Source: a virus. From it: a stretch of 59,742 nt of DNA. The stretch is taken from IMG/VR virus record IMGVR_UViG_3300036828_000654, positions 1 through 59,742 of that record. One strand, written 5' to 3'. The position numbers were made by a program, and so were the translations under genes. Shown piece after piece: positions 1 through 9,880 of the stretch; the stretch's first letter is position 1; the number at the start of each line of letters is the position of its first letter. Under the pieces are notes generated by a model, which was not told the origin of the DNA, did not search any database, and saw only the letters and a list, made by a program, of their open reading frames with translations.

Positions 1-126
1 CGCCATCGTCAGCCGGTCGGCATAGCTGGTAGCGATATCGCCGTTAAACCCGTTTTGCTTCAACGCTTCCAAAAAATCGAGCACCCGTTGAACGAGGCCG
101 GGCGCCTGAGAAATCTGTGGGATCAT
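1..126 (-). CDS. ydiJ: YdiJ, N-terminal 42 codons (host gene cut by window edge)
   Basis: The reverse strand from the ATG at 126 reads MIPQISQAPGLVQRVLDFLE and continues to the window edge. It closely matches my memory of the start of E. coli YdiJ, an FAD-linked oxidase and iron-sulfur protein of the D-2-hydroxyglutarate dehydrogenase type. Only the first 42 residues are present. Its divergent neighbour in E. coli is ydiK, which lies at the other end of this window. This is the main evidence that everything between is an insertion. Confidence 0.9.
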   Translation of the reverse strand, partial: MIPQISQAPGLVQRVLDFLEALKQNGFNGDIATSYADRLTMA

Positions 127-209
127 TCGTTTTTTGACCCTGTCTGTCTAATTTTTATGCGTGATTATGCACGCTGAATCAGGCCTTTATTCAGACCCAC
201 CCTGTTTTT

Positions 210-227
210 TATTAGAGATACAAACTA
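210..227. other. Candidate attL core
   Basis: The 18-mer TATTAGAGATACAAACTA recurs in direct orientation at 58171-58188 with a single mismatch (A for C at position 12). The left copy is 84 bp outside the ydiJ start and the right copy is 85 bp after the integrase stop, which is the geometry expected for prophage ends. The perfect core is the 11 bp TATTAGAGATA. A mismatch inside the core is unusual but occurs where attB and attP differ. Confidence 0.55.
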
Positions 228-329
228 TGTATTGAAATGGATGTACGTGATTAATAAGCAATTTGTATCAATTTCAATGCGTTGCATCCCTATTGTTTTA
301 CCACTACCACCTTTGATCTACAAATTTCG

Positions 330-378
330 TGCCCCTTTCTCTGCCCTTTCCGACGGAGAATGCCCCTGGAATGCCCCT
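330..378. repeat. Clustered TGCCCCT repeats, possible integrase arm sites
   Basis: Three exact TGCCCCT copies (330-336, 361-367, 372-378) and one TGCCCTT (342-348) sit 100-170 bp inside the left junction. Another TGCCCCT is at 58105-58111 and a TGCCCTC at 58094-58100, just inside the right junction. Direct repeats on both phage arms are typical of arm-type sites bound by the N-terminal domain of lambda-family integrases. That role is inference from position and repetition. Confidence 0.4.
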
Positions 379-460
379 TAAAACGCACCTTTTTACCACT
401 CAAAATGATGAATAAAAATGCATGTTATTCACTTAAAAAACAAACCGAATGGGTTAGCAA

Positions 461-673
461 ATGAAATCAACAATCTTTACGGCATGCCTCATCATGGCTG
501 GTGTTTTTGTCCTTGTACACCCCATTTTTAGCACTCCATTTATCATTGCCGCATACCTGCTCGCTGGAAAAGGCCGCATGGATTTGGACAGTAACACCAG
601 CATAATTTTGGGCATTATTGGCGTCTTTGTTTTGCTGTTTATATTTGCGGCTGGCAGGCAGCTGATGAAATAA
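461..673 (+). CDS. Small two-helix membrane protein (moron)
   Basis: This 70-residue protein has two hydrophobic segments, roughly residues 5-34 (with Pro and Gly near its middle) and 48-64, separated by a short polar stretch (GKGRMDLDSNTS). The ATG at 461 gives the longest frame; no strong ribosome binding site is visible. It is the outermost phage gene at the left end and is transcribed against the late genes, converging on the giant ejection gene that ends at 699. That arrangement fits an independently expressed lysogenic gene. I do not recognise the family. Exclusion or another membrane role is a guess from context. Confidence 0.55.
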   Translation: MKSTIFTACLIMAGVFVLVHPIFSTPFIIAAYLLAGKGRMDLDSNTSIILGIIGVFVLLFIFAAGRQLMK

Positions 674-698
674 AGCCCGCTTGCGCAGGCCGTACAAA

Positions 699-3600
699 TC
701 ACTTATTGAAATATGGATTCACCCTCTCAACAGCCTGCTGTACCAGCTTATTGCGCTGAGCCATAAAGCGGTCAATCCTTTCCCTCTTCTGCTCGGCTGT
801 CAGAATACGATCAATGCGCACCAGCTCAATCCGGTTATTCAACTGGCGGAGCTCTGTCTGCGTCGCCGTTAATCCCTTCCGTTGTGACAACTTATCCCTG
901 TTTTCAGCCTGCAGCTCTTGAGCATCTTCAATTCGCCCCTGCTTCCGATACGAATTAATGGTGCTGTTGATCTGATTTACCTGCGTCATCATCCGGTAGA
1001 AGTCCTCACTGAACTGAGTAGACTTCGCTGGGTCGTCACCATAGCCACGCAACAGTGATTTAATCACCGGCATTTCGTCCAGTCGCATAGACGCGGTTTC
1101 ACCATTATCCTGCATACCACGCATCATGATATTGGTCGCCCCCATGACATACGCCCCCAGGCTACCGGTGTAACCTTGAATGATGTGATCCAGCATCTTC
1201 GGTGACAGATTTGTAGCCTCACCGATTTCACGCATTAACAGGCTGGTCTGGTCGTTATATCTGGCACCAGCAATCAGGTTACTGTCCGCCATGTTCTCGA
1301 TCGGCCCACCTTTGAAGAAGTCATAATTCACATACGCTTCAGCGATCGGCATTGCTACCTGTGGGATTGGGTTAAAGGCCATTGTCTCCATGAAGTTGTG
1401 GGCCACCAGTTTGCCAAATTTGCCTGGGCTGTCCTGCCCACCCAAAGTTCGAATAAACCGCTCCGGCAACGTACCGAACATCAGTCCAATTTCAAACGGC
1501 TTCGGCAAACGAATGTGAATACCGCCTGGCAGCCAGGCATGCCAATAGGTGTCTTTATCCCAGTCTGGTAATTCCTCATAGCGTTTGTCGTCCCAGTTAA
1601 GCGCCAGGAGTGCCAGAGAGGCAGCGGTAATCATGCCGCCGCGCTTGAGAACCGATTTCGGATCTTCTTTAATCGCCCTGCCCAACTTACTCAGTCCCTG
1701 CATACGGGCATTAAAAAACGGCAGCATGTCACTAAGGTTAATCATGATCTTGCTGGCACCCATCATGCTGAAGTCCATCAGGTCACGCGATTCAAACGCA
1801 GCCTGCGCCTTACCTTTGCCAGATTTAATAGCCGCCTCATAAGTGGCCAGGCGGTTGGCATTCTCCGCCGCTTCACTGAGGTGACGGTACTTCTCAAGCC
1901 CGGTACCCAATTTATCCATGACATCCTTGCCACTTTTAACGATGGACGACTCGAATTCTTTGATCTGGCTGTCGGTATACCCTTTTCGGCGTAGCACGCC
2001 ACGGATTGAACGCGCAGTCGATGCCGGATCATAAACGTTGGAATATCCACCGCCAAACGTGGCGCCGGCGAACATCATGTCGATAAGGCTGTCATCAGTT
2101 TTAAGAGCTTTTTTGAACCCTGCGAAGGAATCAATACCGGCCTTAAACCCGTCTTTATTGATAGCCCACGAATGGAGCGAGTCACGCAGGAAGTTGCGGA
2201 TGATGAAGTCCGGCATACTCGTTGTGCCGATCGTCAGCACTTTCTTCGCCTGGCGTGCCGCTTTCATGAATGCTGAGTTGCTGCGTTCCAGGTCGATCAT
2301 GGTGAATGCACGATAAAGCTCAGGGTCATTGACCTGCACCAGTTGCTCTTTGCCGTCAGTGAAAACCTTCACCACATCTTTTCCGATACGCTCAAAATCC
2401 ATTTTGTTCGGGGACTCGATCACCTCTAACATGCCAGTATCAGCCAGGTTAACCACGGCACGACGCATCGCCTCGTTCTTCATCGAGGCATCCACTGACT
2501 TGGCCACGTAATTGAACAGATTCTCAATCGGATCCTTGATTGTCAGGTCGCTACCTTTAAGTTTGCGGACAGTACTGCTTTGGTTGGCGATGCCACGCGT
2601 ACTCCATGGCCCTTTCACATCACCGTTTTCCGCTTCACGGTAATAAGGCAAATACCAGGCGCTTTCCCAGTTGGATCGACTGTCCGGATCAATAAGGCCC
2701 ATATCCTGCTGCAGATCCAAAATCGACTTAATGAAGGCGTCATATTTTTTCTTCTGGGCGTCAAACAGCACCTCATTTCCCTTATTCAGCCCCTTCATAT
2801 AGGCGATCTCGTCGGCCGTGAAGTTGTTTTCTTTCCCTTCGGCCATCAGTCGCTCAGACCGGTGGCCAGCAATCCACTTAAGGAAGTTTTCGCGATGATT
2901 ACCCAGGGTGTCCAGAATGCCCATCAGCGCATCCTCTTTACCCGTTCCCGCTTGTCGCTCTACAACACCATCGGCTTTATTGTATTTGGGCAGGCCGTGC
3001 TCCAGAGTGGCCGCAGTGACTGAGCCAGCACCGGCAGCCATACGCGCCCCAATGTATGCCGATGATCGGGCATCTGATTTGCCAGCGGCGTCTTCCGCAT
3101 ACTTTAACGGCGCCATACCATCGAAGGTCTTGGTGTTTAATTTGCGGCCCATCTCCTGCAGCCAGCTTTTCAGCTCTGTTCTGTCCTTCGATTTCACCAT
3201 GCCGTAAAAGTCTTTGGCCTTTTCGACCTTCCCTTTTTCGACGTTGAACCCCATTTTTCTGTTGGTGATCTCGTCCATGGTGGTTTCACCAGTACGGGAG
3301 TACAGCGCGGTGTTCTTGCGGATATCATCGGGAGAGAGTATATTTTTACTTGAGCCGCTAAGGGTGTTCGCCTCGGGCAATTGGAGCCCGACTGCATGAA
3401 GCCACTTAGCGGCTTTTCCATTATTCAGGTACAGCAGGTTGTTATCCAACTGACGCTGTAACGCTACGTTATTGTCCTTCCCGTAAACGCTCGCAATCTT
3501 ATTGATCTGAGCAAACCCTGCCCCCTTTCCATTAAGATGAATGGCCGCAATCACCGGGTTGCCGTAAACATCCTTGGCTTCAACCAGCGATACGAGAGCA

Positions 3601-6600
3601 TCCCCCTCGGTGGCAGATCGCATCACCGCGACCGGATCGGCAATGAGCTCAGGTAACCGCTGCATATCTTCCAACCTAACCTGATGCTCACGAACCGTCG
3701 GATCAGTCGCCTTATGCACAACGGAAGCCGGCATAACCATTTCCAGATTCCGGGCACCAAGAGCGCGATAAACTGCCGGAGTGTCACCGAGGCGCACCAT
3801 ACCGCGAGGGGCATTCTCCATTCCGGCGATATCCTCAACTTCAGCAGCGAATTTCTTGGCGTCGTAGCTGTCAGGCTTAAACGGAGCCTTCCTGCCAGAT
3901 GCTGAGTAAAGCGCATCAGTGCGGCTGAATGTATCGTCAAATTCCCTACTACCTGGCTGCTCACCTTCATACATTGCAGTGCGTTTAAACCGGCCAGCAA
4001 TCGAGTGCAGGATATTGCGGATTTCCGCCGGAGTGATATCCCCCGGGTTGAAGAAACCAGCATTACGCAAAGCATTGGTGATGATCGCAACAAACCGATC
4101 CCAGACATGACCCAAGCCGGTTAATTCAGAACGCTCTGCCATGTGCGCCAGAAACTCATTCGCCTGGACTTCTGGTGACTCGTTGCCGTAGGCCTTTTGC
4201 ACCTGTCGCCAAACAGACTGAATTTCCGGGTTCTTGCTATCACGTGTCTGGTGAAGCACGCGGATAATACGGTCATATTCCACATCACCGATCACTGAGG
4301 CCAAGCCATGGTGCGCCAGAACCTCGTGGCGAAGCTTGGCACGAAGCTGCTTACCGTTCGCAATATTATCGGCAACCACAATCACGCGGCTAAGCTCGGG
4401 CTGGTATATGGCGTGCACCGTACCAAACTCTTTCGGAATGCCATTCGGCATCATAGCCGCGGCGTCAGCCTGGGACTGAACAACCTGAACTTTGATTTTT
4501 GCCGCGCCATTGAAGCGGCGAACCCACTGGTCAGCGATGTGCTGAGCCTGTTTGTCCCCCATCCCCTTATCCGGTTTCGCCCCGGACGCATCAAAATTGC
4601 CCTCAGAAAGGATATTGCCACCGCCAATATCGAGGCCATCTTTAGAGTAAAAGGCCACGCCGCGATCTGTAGGCTTGGTTTTCAGCGTCTTGAACAAAGT
4701 ATCGAAAGCATCGCGAACACCATTATTCAGCTCTGCTTCTGTCGGATAAGCGTATGTGTCCGGATTGCCGTGCTCATCCCCTTTTTTGAGGTTGACCAGG
4801 TAATCATTGCGGATGCCTTTGGCCTCTGCCCGATCGAGGATATAGCGCTCATATGAACGAGCAGCCATTTCTACATTGGTTGCCCAATAGGGTTTGCTGC
4901 GCAGCTCATCCAGCCTCTGCGCGCGGGCAACCATGCCGCTATCGCCAACGGCTTTCATCACTCCTTTCCATGCATTCCAGACCTCTTGGCGTACAGGGAA
5001 ATCAGCCGGCACCATCTTCCCATCCTGGAACTTCATGGTCTGCCGGCGACGAACCGTAGCATAATTGTCGCCACGCCCACCGCCTACGTCAGCCTGACCG
5101 AAATAGTTGTCCAATGCATGGAACCACTCATGCGCCAGCGAACCGGCACCATTATTTTTCGTCAGGTTAATCACCACCTCACCCGGCTCATAATGCGCCT
5201 TAACTGCATTAGAACCGCCACGTCCGCGCGCGCCGAACGCAAGGCCGAGCTCGCCATTCAGAGAAATGGCTTTTGCCGGAACGCCGATAATGTCGGCCAT
5301 GTCATGCAGGCTATCAAAGGCATCGTTCAATTCTGCCTGGCGGCGACCCGACTCCACATAGTTTCCGAACTGTACCCCACGGAAACCGAATTCTTTATCG
5401 AACTGCGTTGGGGTAACGTCGGCGGTTCGCCTTTCGGCACCGGCTCGCGGGGCGTTGGTATCACGACGTTGCTCAGTACGTGCCTTATCACGTTGCTTGG
5501 CTATTTGGCTTTCCAGTTCAGCGCGGTTCTCATTGAGATAATCTCGGGCTGCACGAGGATCCTTGAATCCTTCTTTTATACTGGCTACTCCGCTAGCCCC
5601 TTTGTATCCGATAAAAATGTCCCGAGTGTATCGATCCGCGTGGATAGTGAAATTGGTTTGTTTGGATACTGGAGCGCCACCACTTTGTTGATCAATGTAC
5701 GCTCTCGCTTTATGCATAAAGTTGGCTTTATCCGTATCAGACACGCCGCCGACCGCTGCCCCTTTGGCTGTCTCCAGCTCATAGACCGATGTCCCCGGAG
5801 CCGGATACTCTTTGCCTTCGTACATAGAGTAATGCGAATGACGTACGCGATACTTTGCGGCCGCCGCCATCTGTTCTGGCGGTATTGAAGAAATCAGATC
5901 GTGCGTATCCAACATGCCACGCAAATTCTTGCTATTGAAAATCTTTTCACGAACATCAGCGACACTGACCCTTCCATAAAGCAGATCCCCGGAAAGTCCC
6001 TTCATCGTCTGAGCAGATTCGACCCAGCGCTGAAGCAAACGTTTAGGTTTGGTCGGTGGGATCTGGGCTCTTAGCATGGAGAGCAATGCCAACTTGTCGC
6101 TGCTTACACCGTCATCAGACATTTTTCTGTAATCAGGTTGAGGGAACAGCTTGGATAGGGGTTCAGTTCGATACTGCTCATCCGTAGCATCGCGCTCCAT
6201 TGCCTCCGAGAACTTGCCCCACTTGTGCTTCGCTGCGCCTTCCAACTTTTGGCCGAAGTCGTCGATCTGGTCTTCATGACGCGTAGAACCATGGTCACTC
6301 CCTGTGTCTTCAAGTTCAGCGTTACCGCGCCAATGTGGCCTTTTGGCACGATGTTCGTTGAGAACTGGGCGATATTGCGCACCATACATTCGCCGTTCCT
6401 CTGGCGTGCCATGGGCAGCCCTGAAGATGCTCATCACATGGCCGTTGGCACTGTCATCAGCAAGCATCCGCTGTATCAGCTCAGCAGACTCGTCTTTTGT
6501 CAGTCCATTTTCTGTGGCCACTGTCTGTGGTTCTGCAGTTGGCGTTTTTTCTACCGGCATGCGTATAGCATATCCGCCCTCAACTTCTTCGATCTTGGCG

Positions 6601-8813
6601 CCAGGTGTTTTTCCCGAACGGGATGCCTGGGCCATACGTAATGTGGCGAAAGGTTTATCTCCAAAGAAGCGCAGCTCACCGACTGGTTCACCCTTGGCAT
6701 AGGCTTCGGTCTGCGCATCAATTGGAACATCACCAGCACGCTGCCGATTGTCCGGTAATCCTTGAGGCTGGTTATTGGCGCCGATGCCTTCAGAATATTC
6801 ACGCAGGTGACGTTGATCACGTGTCTCTCCCCGGGTGAATGCTGGTGCTGACCCAGCTTGCACATCGTCGGTATTCGTTTCTGGCCCATTGGCGAAAATG
6901 ATGTTCTTATCAGTTATTGCATTGCTGGGGACAGTCTCACTGTCATAGGTCTGGGAAGCTCGGCCAACTTCATTCCCCCGAGGATCCTCATCGCGCGGGA
7001 TGAATTGCTGGCCCCTAACCTGCTCCCCTGCCCGGAACTGTGGCCCGGCGCCAACTTGCCCCTCGTCGGCGTTCATGTTTGCCACTTCACCTGGCATGGC
7101 AATGACTGACGTTTTACCCGGAGGTGGTAAGCGCGGCATCAATGCTTCACGGATTTGATCTGCCCGCTCCTGCGCCGCCAGCTCTTCAGAGGTATAGCCC
7201 TGGTCACCTGACTCCATTTGCTGCTGGATTAACTCATCAGCCGTCGGCGATGGCTGTCGCTCCGCCAAGGCACGCTGCACGTCGTTATCTTCGGCAAAAC
7301 CTTGAATGCGCGGATCTTGGCGCAAATATGCTGGAGTGTCCCTGAACTCGTCGGCACGCGTTGGCGCAGCGCCGGCGACCTCTTCAGCGGCAAACTGACC
7401 AGGTGCTGTTTGTGCCGGTTGCTCAGGCATCGACTCTGGATTATTGCCGGTGACCGGCTGCTGCTCTTCGGTGGCACCTTCAGCATTAACTTGTTGATTT
7501 TGTTGTTCGCCACTCTGCTGTTCAGGTGTTGATCGGCTACCGCGAAAACCGCCAACGGCACCGATGGATCCCCCCATCCCGGCACCAAGAACTGCATTAC
7601 TTGCGCCGGTGGTCACAACATCCTTCATAGGGTCGATTTTTTGCCCAGCAGTATCGATAAGCTGTTGGTTCTGGACATATCGCTGCCCAGCGCCCTGGGC
7701 AAATTCAGTAGAACCTTCAGCCGCAGCCCCTGTCAAGGCACCAGAAAGCACACCTGACGCGGCACCTTTCTTTGTAAGCAAATTGAGAAGTGTATGATCG
7801 CCCAGCGTTGATGCCGCGATATTGATGGCCAGCATTTTAGGATCGGCCGTTACTGCGCTAGCCGCCTGATCTGCAATCTGATTCCTTGCTAATGTGAGTT
7901 TTTCGGTGTCAGAAAGGGAAGCATTAGCAGGGTTCAAATCCACATTATCGAACGCTTTTTGAAAGGATGGACTTTGCATTAAATCAGTAAAGGACAATGT
8001 ATTAATTTGTTCACGCATATCAGTACCACCGCCACCTTGGGCGGTGGCTGCCATGGTACCAACGAAAGCAGTTTTACCCGCAACTGAAGCAGCCCTTTCA
8101 GCGGTTTCTTTCGCAACCTGACGTGCCGCTTCCTCCGGGAGTTTTTTGCTAAGCCTATTAAAAATAGAGTTCTCGACAGCGTTTCTTGTCGCGACTGCGC
8201 CAAGCTTTGATACCGCCCCGCCAGCAAGTAATTGCGACACCGTAGGGATCGCATTCATCATCCAAGCATCTTTGTCGAAAAAGCCAGATCCTAAGCGATA
8301 ACTCCCTTTTTCGTCTTGCTCGATGAAAGGCATCGCGGCGGCTTGTTTTGCACCCTCACTGTACCCACTAGTAATTGCATCAGACATCGAACCCGCAAGT
8401 TTTCCTGCTGCATTTATTGCTGCAGAGCCAGCATCAGATAATGGATTTCCCTCATTATCACGCATCACTTTTAGCATTGCAGGGTCAATGCCTAAATCAA
8501 TTAGCGGTTTGCTCTCTCCTGAACGGTATCCAGAAGCTTTACGGTCAAGCATTTCATTGCCTGCATCAAAAATCTGAGCACCAGACCGAACCATCTCTAA
8601 AGGTGCTGAAGCAGCAGAGCGTGCAATATCGCCGAGGCCAATACTCGGATCGGGAACAACCGATTTTCGGCCAGCGGCCTCGCGCGCTTTACGCACCTGC
8701 TCCCAGTCGAAACCAGTGCTGCCAGTTTCACCTGGCTGCCGGATGTTCAGCGATTCACGGTTGGTGTTTAATGCTTGTTCTTCCGGTCGCTGTTGTTGCG
8801 GATCATAGGCCAT
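699..8813 (-). CDS. Giant polyvalent ejection/internal virion protein (2704 aa)
   Basis: This 2704-residue protein is the last gene of the late operon. Shiga-toxin podoviruses 933W and phi24B carry an ORF of similar size (about 2800 codons) at the same place. Visible parts are an Ala/Gly-rich, membrane-active-looking N-terminal third, then a Gln/Pro/Glu-rich linker (about 440-560). A large-polyvalent-protein (LPD1-like) segment with the zincin motif HEWFH lies near residue 1226, and RHEVLAHHG near 1496. A MuF_C-like segment (BECR-fold nuclease family) spans about 1650-1815. An LPD38-like segment spans about 2190-2375 (FIIRNFLRDS, PFFNARMQGL). The C-terminus is a charged helical tail. The likely role is entry into the host with the genome, with enzymatic domains acting in the infected cell. 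The gene name and exact function are unknown. Confidence 0.85.
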   Translation of the reverse strand: MAYDPQQQRPEEQALNTNRESLNIRQPGETGSTGFDWEQVRKAREAAGRKSVVPDPSIGLGDIARSAASAPLEMVRSGAQIFDAGNEMLDRKASGYRSGESKPLIDLGIDPAMLKVMRDNEGNPLSDAGSAAINAAGKLAGSMSDAITSGYSEGAKQAAAMPFIEQDEKGSYRLGSGFFDKDAWMMNAIPTVSQLLAGGAVSKLGAVATRNAVENSIFNRLSKKLPEEAARQVAKETAERAASVAGKTAFVGTMAATAQGGGGTDMREQINTLSFTDLMQSPSFQKAFDNVDLNPANASLSDTEKLTLARNQIADQAASAVTADPKMLAINIAASTLGDHTLLNLLTKKGAASGVLSGALTGAAAEGSTEFAQGAGQRYVQNQQLIDTAGQKIDPMKDVVTTGASNAVLGAGMGGSIGAVGGFRGSRSTPEQQSGEQQNQQVNAEGATEEQQPVTGNNPESMPEQPAQTAPGQFAAEEVAGAAPTRADEFRDTPAYLRQDPRIQGFAEDNDVQRALAERQPSPTADELIQQQMESGDQGYTSEELAAQERADQIREALMPRLPPPGKTSVIAMPGEVANMNADEGQVGAGPQFRAGEQVRGQQFIPRDEDPRGNEVGRASQTYDSETVPSNAITDKNIIFANGPETNTDDVQAGSAPAFTRGETRDQRHLREYSEGIGANNQPQGLPDNRQRAGDVPIDAQTEAYAKGEPVGELRFFGDKPFATLRMAQASRSGKTPGAKIEEVEGGYAIRMPVEKTPTAEPQTVATENGLTKDESAELIQRMLADDSANGHVMSIFRAAHGTPEERRMYGAQYRPVLNEHRAKRPHWRGNAELEDTGSDHGSTRHEDQIDDFGQKLEGAAKHKWGKFSEAMERDATDEQYRTEPLSKLFPQPDYRKMSDDGVSSDKLALLSMLRAQIPPTKPKRLLQRWVESAQTMKGLSGDLLYGRVSVADVREKIFNSKNLRGMLDTHDLISSIPPEQMAAAAKYRVRHSHYSMYEGKEYPAPGTSVYELETAKGAAVGGVSDTDKANFMHKARAYIDQQSGGAPVSKQTNFTIHADRYTRDIFIGYKGASGVASIKEGFKDPRAARDYLNENRAELESQIAKQRDKARTEQRRDTNAPRAGAERRTADVTPTQFDKEFGFRGVQFGNYVESGRRQAELNDAFDSLHDMADIIGVPAKAISLNGELGLAFGARGRGGSNAVKAHYEPGEVVINLTKNNGAGSLAHEWFHALDNYFGQADVGGGRGDNYATVRRRQTMKFQDGKMVPADFPVRQEVWNAWKGVMKAVGDSGMVARAQRLDELRSKPYWATNVEMAARSYERYILDRAEAKGIRNDYLVNLKKGDEHGNPDTYAYPTEAELNNGVRDAFDTLFKTLKTKPTDRGVAFYSKDGLDIGGGNILSEGNFDASGAKPDKGMGDKQAQHIADQWVRRFNGAAKIKVQVVQSQADAAAMMPNGIPKEFGTVHAIYQPELSRVIVVADNIANGKQLRAKLRHEVLAHHGLASVIGDVEYDRIIRVLHQTRDSKNPEIQSVWRQVQKAYGNESPEVQANEFLAHMAERSELTGLGHVWDRFVAIITNALRNAGFFNPGDITPAEIRNILHSIAGRFKRTAMYEGEQPGSREFDDTFSRTDALYSASGRKAPFKPDSYDAKKFAAEVEDIAGMENAPRGMVRLGDTPAVYRALGARNLEMVMPASVVHKATDPTVREHQVRLEDMQRLPELIADPVAVMRSATEGDALVSLVEAKDVYGNPVIAAIHLNGKGAGFAQINKIASVYGKDNNVALQRQLDNNLLYLNNGKAAKWLHAVGLQLPEANTLSGSSKNILSPDDIRKNTALYSRTGETTMDEITNRKMGFNVEKGKVEKAKDFYGMVKSKDRTELKSWLQEMGRKLNTKTFDGMAPLKYAEDAAGKSDARSSAYIGARMAAGAGSVTAATLEHGLPKYNKADGVVERQAGTGKEDALMGILDTLGNHRENFLKWIAGHRSERLMAEGKENNFTADEIAYMKGLNKGNEVLFDAQKKKYDAFIKSILDLQQDMGLIDPDSRSNWESAWYLPYYREAENGDVKGPWSTRGIANQSSTVRKLKGSDLTIKDPIENLFNYVAKSVDASMKNEAMRRAVVNLADTGMLEVIESPNKMDFERIGKDVVKVFTDGKEQLVQVNDPELYRAFTMIDLERSNSAFMKAARQAKKVLTIGTTSMPDFIIRNFLRDSLHSWAINKDGFKAGIDSFAGFKKALKTDDSLIDMMFAGATFGGGYSNVYDPASTARSIRGVLRRKGYTDSQIKEFESSIVKSGKDVMDKLGTGLEKYRHLSEAAENANRLATYEAAIKSGKGKAQAAFESRDLMDFSMMGASKIMINLSDMLPFFNARMQGLSKLGRAIKEDPKSVLKRGGMITAASLALLALNWDDKRYEELPDWDKDTYWHAWLPGGIHIRLPKPFEIGLMFGTLPERFIRTLGGQDSPGKFGKLVAHNFMETMAFNPIPQVAMPIAEAYVNYDFFKGGPIENMADSNLIAGARYNDQTSLLMREIGEATNLSPKMLDHIIQGYTGSLGAYVMGATNIMMRGMQDNGETASMRLDEMPVIKSLLRGYGDDPAKSTQFSEDFYRMMTQVNQINSTINSYRKQGRIEDAQELQAENRDKLSQRKGLTATQTELRQLNNRIELVRIDRILTAEQKRERIDRFMAQRNKLVQQAVERVNPYFNK

Positions 8814-8835
8814 TTAGGACTCCAGATTTTAGGCA

Positions 8836-8890
8836 TAAAAAAAGCCCCGCTGGTTAGAGCGAGGCTTGGCATCATTGGGGATGTTAGCGC
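8836..8890 (-). terminator. Late-operon intergenic hairpin with conserved flank, copy 1
   Basis: On the minus strand the hairpin at 8843-8866 (AGCCCCGCT/AGCGAGGCT, 6-nt loop) is followed by a run of T, as in an intrinsic terminator. The upstream flank, GGCATCATTGGGGATGTTAG on the plus strand and then CGCA, matches flanks at 16552, 25103 and 32076. It lies 20 bp in front of the giant gene, so late transcription must pass it, presumably under Q antitermination. Confidence 0.7.
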
Positions 8891-8977
8891 ATAATATTGA
8901 CGAACAAAAGGCTGATGATTAATGTGCTTACGCAGCTATTAATAAACATCTAAATATAATTTCACTCTGGGTGACAT

Positions 8978-9757
8978 ATGGATACTCCTGACAAAAAAGA
9001 GGCTAAACTCTACCTCTCAATAATGAGAAAAAAATACCGAATCCAATTCACAGACAATGAAGTTCATTCCATTAACTGCCCCCATTGCAAGATAGGATTG
9101 GCAAGTGCAGACTGGGATGAAATTCTTTCTGAAGAAACAATCGAATCAATAAATGATCGCAAGCATCCAGATTGGGAGTCTGAATGGGTTCGATATTCAT
9201 ATACTCTCCTTTATAAGTGCGGCTCCTGCAAAGGAACAACATATTCGGTTGGTGAAGCAGAGCATTATCAATACTCACATTATGACGAAGAAACTGGAGA
9301 GTATGAGCATGAAGAGGGAAACATATACTCACCCAAGTACTTCACTCCTCCTTTATATATTTTTGAATTACCTAAACATTATCCATCAGCAATAAAAAAA
9401 GGTTTAATGAAATCATTTCAACTTGCCTACTGTGATGTGTCTGCCGCAGCAAACAGACTAAGGGCAACGCTCGAAATACTAATAAGATTAAATTTCACAG
9501 AAGCTGAAATAGGCGTAAGAAAACTACACGATCAAATTCCACTTTTAACAAAAAAATTCACAGAAATTGGTGACCTATCCCTTGCAATTAAATGGATAGG
9601 AAATGAAGGGAGTCATGGTGAGGGTGAGGTGCAAGAGTGTGCATTGGCGTTCGCCTACGAAGCTTTTGCAAAGATTTTGAATATAATTTATGGTAAAAAA
9701 GAAGCAACTTTAGAAGAAGTTGCCTCATTACTTGTTAAAATTAAAGGAAAACTTTAA
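8978..9757 (+). CDS. DUF4145-type HEPN-like protein (moron)
   Basis: This is a 259-residue protein. The N-terminal third has two CxxC pairs (CPHC and CGSC) that look like a zinc ribbon. The C-terminal half has the DUF4145 layout: YPSAIKKGLMKSFQLAYCD, a conserved RATLEILI helix and a final IGNEGSHGEGEV box. DUF4145 is related to HEPN domains and often occurs near restriction and defence genes. The gene is AT-rich, on the opposite strand to the late genes, and flanked by a terminator at each side, so it is a classic moron likely expressed in the lysogen. The ATG at 8978 is chosen because it opens the frame; its ribosome binding site is weak. A defence role is inferred from family and context. 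Confidence 0.7.
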   Translation: MDTPDKKEAKLYLSIMRKKYRIQFTDNEVHSINCPHCKIGLASADWDEILSEETIESINDRKHPDWESEWVRYSYTLLYKCGSCKGTTYSVGEAEHYQYSHYDEETGEYEHEEGNIYSPKYFTPPLYIFELPKHYPSAIKKGLMKSFQLAYCDVSAAANRLRATLEILIRLNFTEAEIGVRKLHDQIPLLTKKFTEIGDLSLAIKWIGNEGSHGEGEVQECALAFAYEAFAKILNIIYGKKEATLEEVASLLVKIKGKL

Positions 9758-9778
9758 TTACTATTTTACTCTAATATA

Positions 9779-9805
9779 GATAAGGCTATAGCAATTGGCC
9801 TTATC
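9779..9805. terminator. Bidirectional hairpin after the DUF4145 gene
   Basis: GATAAGGC and GCCTTATC pair around an 11-nt loop, 22 bp past the stop codon at 9757. It would end the plus-strand moron transcript and may also end the minus-strand 56-residue SOS gene transcript coming from the other side. Confidence 0.6.
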
Positions 9806-9880
9806 TAAGTCTTTCAAACATAATTATTTAATCTTTTCTAACATCTTCACAATATCCATTTCCCTTCCCAATGAAGTGCA

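Larger units (their letters stand above)
127..460. other. Host ydiJ upstream region, left att junction and phage attP arm
   Basis: There is no convincing gene in this 334-bp stretch. Up to about 209 it is the ydiJ upstream region. From the candidate core at 210-227 onward it is phage sequence, AT-rich and with repeated TGCCCCT heptamers at 330-336, 361-367 and 372-378 and a TGCCCTT at 342-348. These are listed separately. The 60-codon frame from 282 crosses these repeats and has no ribosome binding site that I can see. Confidence 0.6.

Noticed and set aside
4986-5888. Plus-strand open frame of 300 codons
   Set aside because: It lies antisense inside the giant ejection gene, shows no ribosome site and reads as a mirror of a GC-rich coding strand.
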